Of a stretch of 64,000 bases of DNA, positions 61,226 through 64,000 are shown in pieces. The notes beneath the pieces were generated by a model. That model was given only the letters and a program-made list of their open reading frames with translations, had not been told where the DNA came from and ran no database searches. A program made the position numbers and the translations under genes. Numbering within the stretch: the stretch's first letter is position 1; each line of letters begins with the position of its first letter. The DNA comes from Alkalicoccobacillus plakortidis. Lineage in GTDB: Bacteria > Bacillota > Bacilli > Bacillales > Bacillaceae_D. The DNA lies in NCBI RefSeq assembly GCF_023703085.1, contig NZ_JAMQJY010000003.1:325450-389449 (forward strand), written 5' to 3'.

Positions 61226-62104
61226 TTATACTTGCTTCCATAGTGATCGAGCGATCTCTGCAAACAACAAACTTTGTGACCACCTATCACTTGTTTCATT
61301 CGTGCCATTATTAGCATTTGATAATGTAATAGCATATGGTGGCGATCCTAGTTCACATATGAATGGAAACACATCCTCTGTATCACTCGCACTCTCCATC
61401 CAGTTTCGCATACCCAATAACCACCAATTTTGATACTGATCTAATAATGGACAGTTCAACTGATGAAGATCAATATTTTTTGGTTCTGGTATAGCTACTT
61501 GAATTTGCTGTCCATTTGAAATTCTAGCGTGAATACTTTTTGTTTTCGAGAGTAGAGTCTGTATCATTTGTTCAGCCTCACCCTGAATAGTAAGCATCTC
61601 ACCAGCAAGAATATAATGTGAGAGATCAATAGTTAGCTTAGGATTTTGAAGACTTTGAACATATTCTACTGTTCGTATTAAATCTTGTGTAATCGTTCCA
61701 CGATGTGTCTCAATGTATGCAGGAATGCCTACAGATTGAGATACTTTTTCTAAATCAGATAATAAATTTATTGCTTTCTTTCCTGTAAGAAATGGCCTCA
61801 TTACCTGTACATTAACAAAGTCTACTTTACCAAATGCTTTTGCATCCTCTAAAAATACTTCCAACTCTTGAGCTGATTTAGGATATGCATTCACACTGAA
61901 TGTTAGGTTATATTTTCCTAATAAACGGTGCCATTCCTCAGCTTCCTTTTCCTTTGGAAGAAATCCATTAATTCCATCGTAACCCGCTTCCGCTATAAGA
62001 CGGACTTTGTCTTCAGTCCCTAACTCCTCACAGATTTGCAATCCAGTCATTCCCCACCAAGACATGATTACTTCAAGGCGCTTAGTGGACGTACGGGGAG
62101 TCAT
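61226..62104 (-). CDS. Sugar phosphate isomerase/epimerase (xylose-isomerase-like TIM barrel)
   Basis: About 292-residue AP-endonuclease-2/xylose-isomerase-like barrel: LEVIMSWWGMTG at the start, ETHRGTI and LTIDLSHYILAG carrying likely metal ligands Glu and Asp/His. The exact start is uncertain; ATG at 62104 lies inside the end of the dioxygenase gene, and 62065 is another. Coupled with the PhyH gene. Probably acts on a sugar or polyol derivative; substrate unknown. Confidence 0.75.
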   Translation of the reverse strand: MTPRTSTKRLEVIMSWWGMTGLQICEELGTEDKVRLIAEAGYDGINGFLPKEKEAEEWHRLLGKYNLTFSVNAYPKSAQELEVFLEDAKAFGKVDFVNVQVMRPFLTGKKAINLLSDLEKVSQSVGIPAYIETHRGTITQDLIRTVEYVQSLQNPKLTIDLSHYILAGEMLTIQGEAEQMIQTLLSKTKSIHARISNGQQIQVAIPEPKNIDLHQLNCPLLDQYQNWWLLGMRNWMESASDTEDVFPFICELGSPPYAITLSNANNGTNETSDRWSQSLLFAEIARSLWKQV

Positions 62105-62891
62105 ATTCAATTCCACATGGTCCTCCATCTGGATTTGCGTCCATATTTACTTCTGAACCATCTGCACGAAAAAGCGGCCGATAAGGAGATCCAATGGATG
62201 TAGCTGAACTGTTAGCGTAATGACAGATAAAAGAGCGACGGAAACGAGTTTTTGTTTTATTACGGTATGATCCGTGAATCAAATTTCCGTTGAAGAAAAG
62301 AACGTCTCCTCGATCCATAATTGCTGGAATGGGCTTTCTATCCCTAGGTGGTTTTACATAGTGAGTTGTAAATGACTCCTTGGAATCGGAGGATTCAGGG
62401 CATACAAGCTCATAATTACTTGTTTTTGGTACGACTAATAGTCCGCCGTTTTCCTGATCTGTTTGATCCATCGCAGTCCAAGCCGCAATACAGTTACCTG
62501 GTTCTACCTTCAGATAAAAATTATCTTGATGAAGCGCTTGCCCACGTGCACCAGGTGGTTTGTAGTAGAACATACTTTGTGCAGCCAATGCTTCCTCATT
62601 AAATAATTCAGATAAAATATTCAACACTGGTTTATGAAGCATAAATCGTTTGGCGGTTTCATTAAATCTATGCGGGTGCATCACTCTTGGATATCTTTTT
62701 AACGGATCCGTATTTTCTGGGTTTAAATCTGGTGTAAAATGACCAGGTATTATCTGATTACTGATCTCCTCAAATGTTTGATCAATCTCAACTAAGTCCT
62801 CTTCAGAAAATAAACCTTTAATAATAACAAATCCTTCAGTTTCAAATTGATTTTTTTCTTCGCTTGTTAGGGTTATATTTTTACTAGTCAT
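62082..62891 (-). CDS. Phytanoyl-CoA dioxygenase (PhyH) family protein
   Basis: 269-residue Fe(II)/2-oxoglutarate-dependent oxygenase. The iron triad is visible as His and Asp in LHQDNFYLK (about residue 118) and a distal His in GNLIHGSYRN (about 206), with Arg in TRFRRSF for oxoglutarate. AAAGGAGG upstream. With the isomerase-like gene and divergent AraC regulator it looks like a small catabolic unit. Substrate unknown. Confidence 0.85.
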   Translation of the reverse strand: MTSKNITLTSEEKNQFETEGFVIIKGLFSEEDLVEIDQTFEEISNQIIPGHFTPDLNPENTDPLKRYPRVMHPHRFNETAKRFMLHKPVLNILSELFNEEALAAQSMFYYKPPGARGQALHQDNFYLKVEPGNCIAAWTAMDQTDQENGGLLVVPKTSNYELVCPESSDSKESFTTHYVKPPRDRKPIPAIMDRGDVLFFNGNLIHGSYRNKTKTRFRRSFICHYANSSATSIGSPYRPLFRADGSEVNMDANPDGGPCGIEYDSPYVH

Positions 62892-63044
62892 ACGTATCTT
62901 TCCTCCTTTTTCTGTTATAAGCTAATTCCATTGTAGCCTCTATATCCATTAGAAAAGAATGATCGATCCTGCTGAAAACGCATACAATTATGCTGTTTTT
63001 AGTTATACTAACTACATCAAAGACTGTAAAGAAGGTAATTAGAT

Positions 63045-63834
63045 ATGAAAAACGATCCCAAGAACTTTATGATAATCGTAGGTCATTTCCATGAAAATGA
63101 TAGCTATTCTACTACAAGGTTAGAGGGAATGGATGATTGGTTAATGACCTTTACTTTAGGCGGGGAAGGGTATATAAACGCCGGGGGACAAATTAAAAAC
63201 TTAAGGGGTTGGTGATTTGTCATTACTAAGACCAAGAGTGCCGCATGTATACGGAACAGCTAAACAAAAGAGTTGGGAGTTTGTTTGGGTACATTTTAGT
63301 AACAGCTTTGCTGATACGAACGTATTGCCACAGGACGATCTAATCACACACCATTTTGAACAACAGGTGTTAAGGGATCGTATCTTTGATGCTTTTAAAC
63401 GTATACTCTCTGATTTTCGTGAACAAGGTCACCTATGGCACGAATTGTGTTTAAGCTCGTTACGTGAAATTATTTTATTGTATTCCAAGCAGAAAAATAG
63501 CAAGTTGGATCCTCGCGTCGAGGAAGTACTTTATATCCTTGCAACACGCATGAATGAGAACATCCAAATCACAGAGTTAGGAAATAGCATAGGTCTATCT
63601 CCTTCCCGATTACAACACGTTTTCAAAGAAAATACTGGCGAGTCTATTGTAGCCACTCTTAATCGAATGAGAATTAAACAAGCAACGTACCTTCTTACCC
63701 ATACAAACTTAACGGCATCTGAGGTTGCTTTTAATGTAGGCTTCCAACACTATAACCATTTCACACGTCAATTTAATAAGTATATTGGCATGTCACCCCG
63801 AGTGTTCATTCAGACAGTCCGGATGATAAACTAG
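63045..63834 (+). CDS. AraC-family regulator (frameshifted)
   Basis: 262-residue regulator. An N-terminal cupin-like ligand domain (EGMDDWLMTFTLGGEGYI) is followed by two HTH motifs (IGLSPSRLQHVFKENTG and VGFQHYNHFTRQFNKYIGMSP). The frame breaks at GGTTGG, 63207-63212; dropping one T gives RGGDLSLLRPRVPHVYG, the usual link in such regulators. AAGG precedes the ATG. It is divergent from the PhyH/isomerase operon, its likely target. Confidence 0.82.
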
Positions 63835-63898
63835 TATTTGTACTAATGCACCTACATTAGCTGTTTGGTGTATATCAGATTGAGTTATTACATCTCTA

Positions 63899-64000
63899 CT
63901 AGACGACGTGCATATCCCTTAAAAATGTTTCCATTTCATCTTTTGTTTGATTAAAATACTCATTGTGATGTCTGCCATAATTAAAAAAGCCATGTTCCAT
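63899..64000 (-). CDS. C-terminal end of an alpha/beta hydrolase (partial)
   Basis: A minus-strand frame open from the window edge to TAG at 63899 encodes HGFFNYGRHHNEYFNQT near its start, which resembles the C-terminal HGFFN segment (catalytic His) of dienelactone-hydrolase-like esterases. Only 33 residues are in the window, so the call is tentative. Confidence 0.5.
   Translation of the reverse strand: MEHGFFNYGRHHNEYFNQTKDEMETFLRDMHVV

Overview
The window is chromosomal DNA of a low-GC Gram-positive bacterium of the Bacillaceae. The evidence is strong AGGAGG-type ribosome binding sites, a bacillibactin (dhb) operon with Fur boxes, ypmR/ypmS-like genes, B. subtilis-type araNPQ/abfA/abnA genes with CcpA cre sites, and a T-box riboswitch. 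An alkaliphilic or soil Bacillus relative is likely, but the species cannot be read from the sequence. No rRNA, tRNA, prophage, transposase or CRISPR array was seen.

Layout. 1-2.4 kb: a PepSY membrane protein, a lipoprotein cytochrome c and a YtkA-like lipoprotein. 2.4-2.95 kb: a phased tandem repeat array. 3.2-6.9 kb: a three-gene ABC-2 transporter and a small secreted peptide of unknown family. 7-17.2 kb: mixed metabolic genes (APH-type kinase, VOC proteins, aldo/keto reductase, YpmR/YpmS, an orphan PdhA, an ArsR regulator with an SRPBCC-PDZ fusion, an SDR/Atu4866 pair with a divergent AraC regulator). 17.2-20.5 kb: a secreted PL9-type pectate lyase and a small secreted lipase. 20.6-25.2 kb: SDR, peptidoglycan-binding protein, M42 aminopeptidase, YdeI-like protein. 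25.2-44.7 kb: a siderophore island, all on the minus strand: dhbACEBF, a hidden mbtH, an MFS exporter, an Sfp-type PPTase, a Btr-type regulator, feuABC-like uptake genes and a BesA-like esterase. 45.2-48.1 kb: small genes. 48.1-56.4 kb: an arabinan utilisation cluster (abnA, araNPQ, a membrane protein, GH43, abfA) with perfect cre sites. 56.5-64 kb: YcdB-like protein, T-box-controlled MFS, a disrupted lipoprotein, DUF2200, a PH-domain protein, and a PhyH dioxygenase/isomerase pair with a divergent AraC regulator.

The genes form clear working units. The siderophore island contains synthesis, carrier-protein activation, export, sensing, uptake and ester cleavage of a bacillibactin-like siderophore, lacking only the import ATPase, which B. 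subtilis also encodes elsewhere. The arabinan cluster takes polymer to imported oligosaccharide to arabinose, again without its ATPase.

Two observations stand out. First, about twenty genes are broken by a single-base frameshift, and 20 or 21 of these fall on a CCAAGC/GCTTGG hexamer that restores the frame when read as CCAGC/GCTGG, on either strand and in any codon phase. This is almost certainly a systematic sequencing or consensus error, and it hid the mbtH gene. I therefore annotate these genes as intact CDS with a noted frameshift, and give corrected lengths. Second, at least five intergenic regions hold arrays of roughly 20-21 bp phased half-units, most of them next to a transcription terminator. 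Their sequences differ but their architecture is shared.
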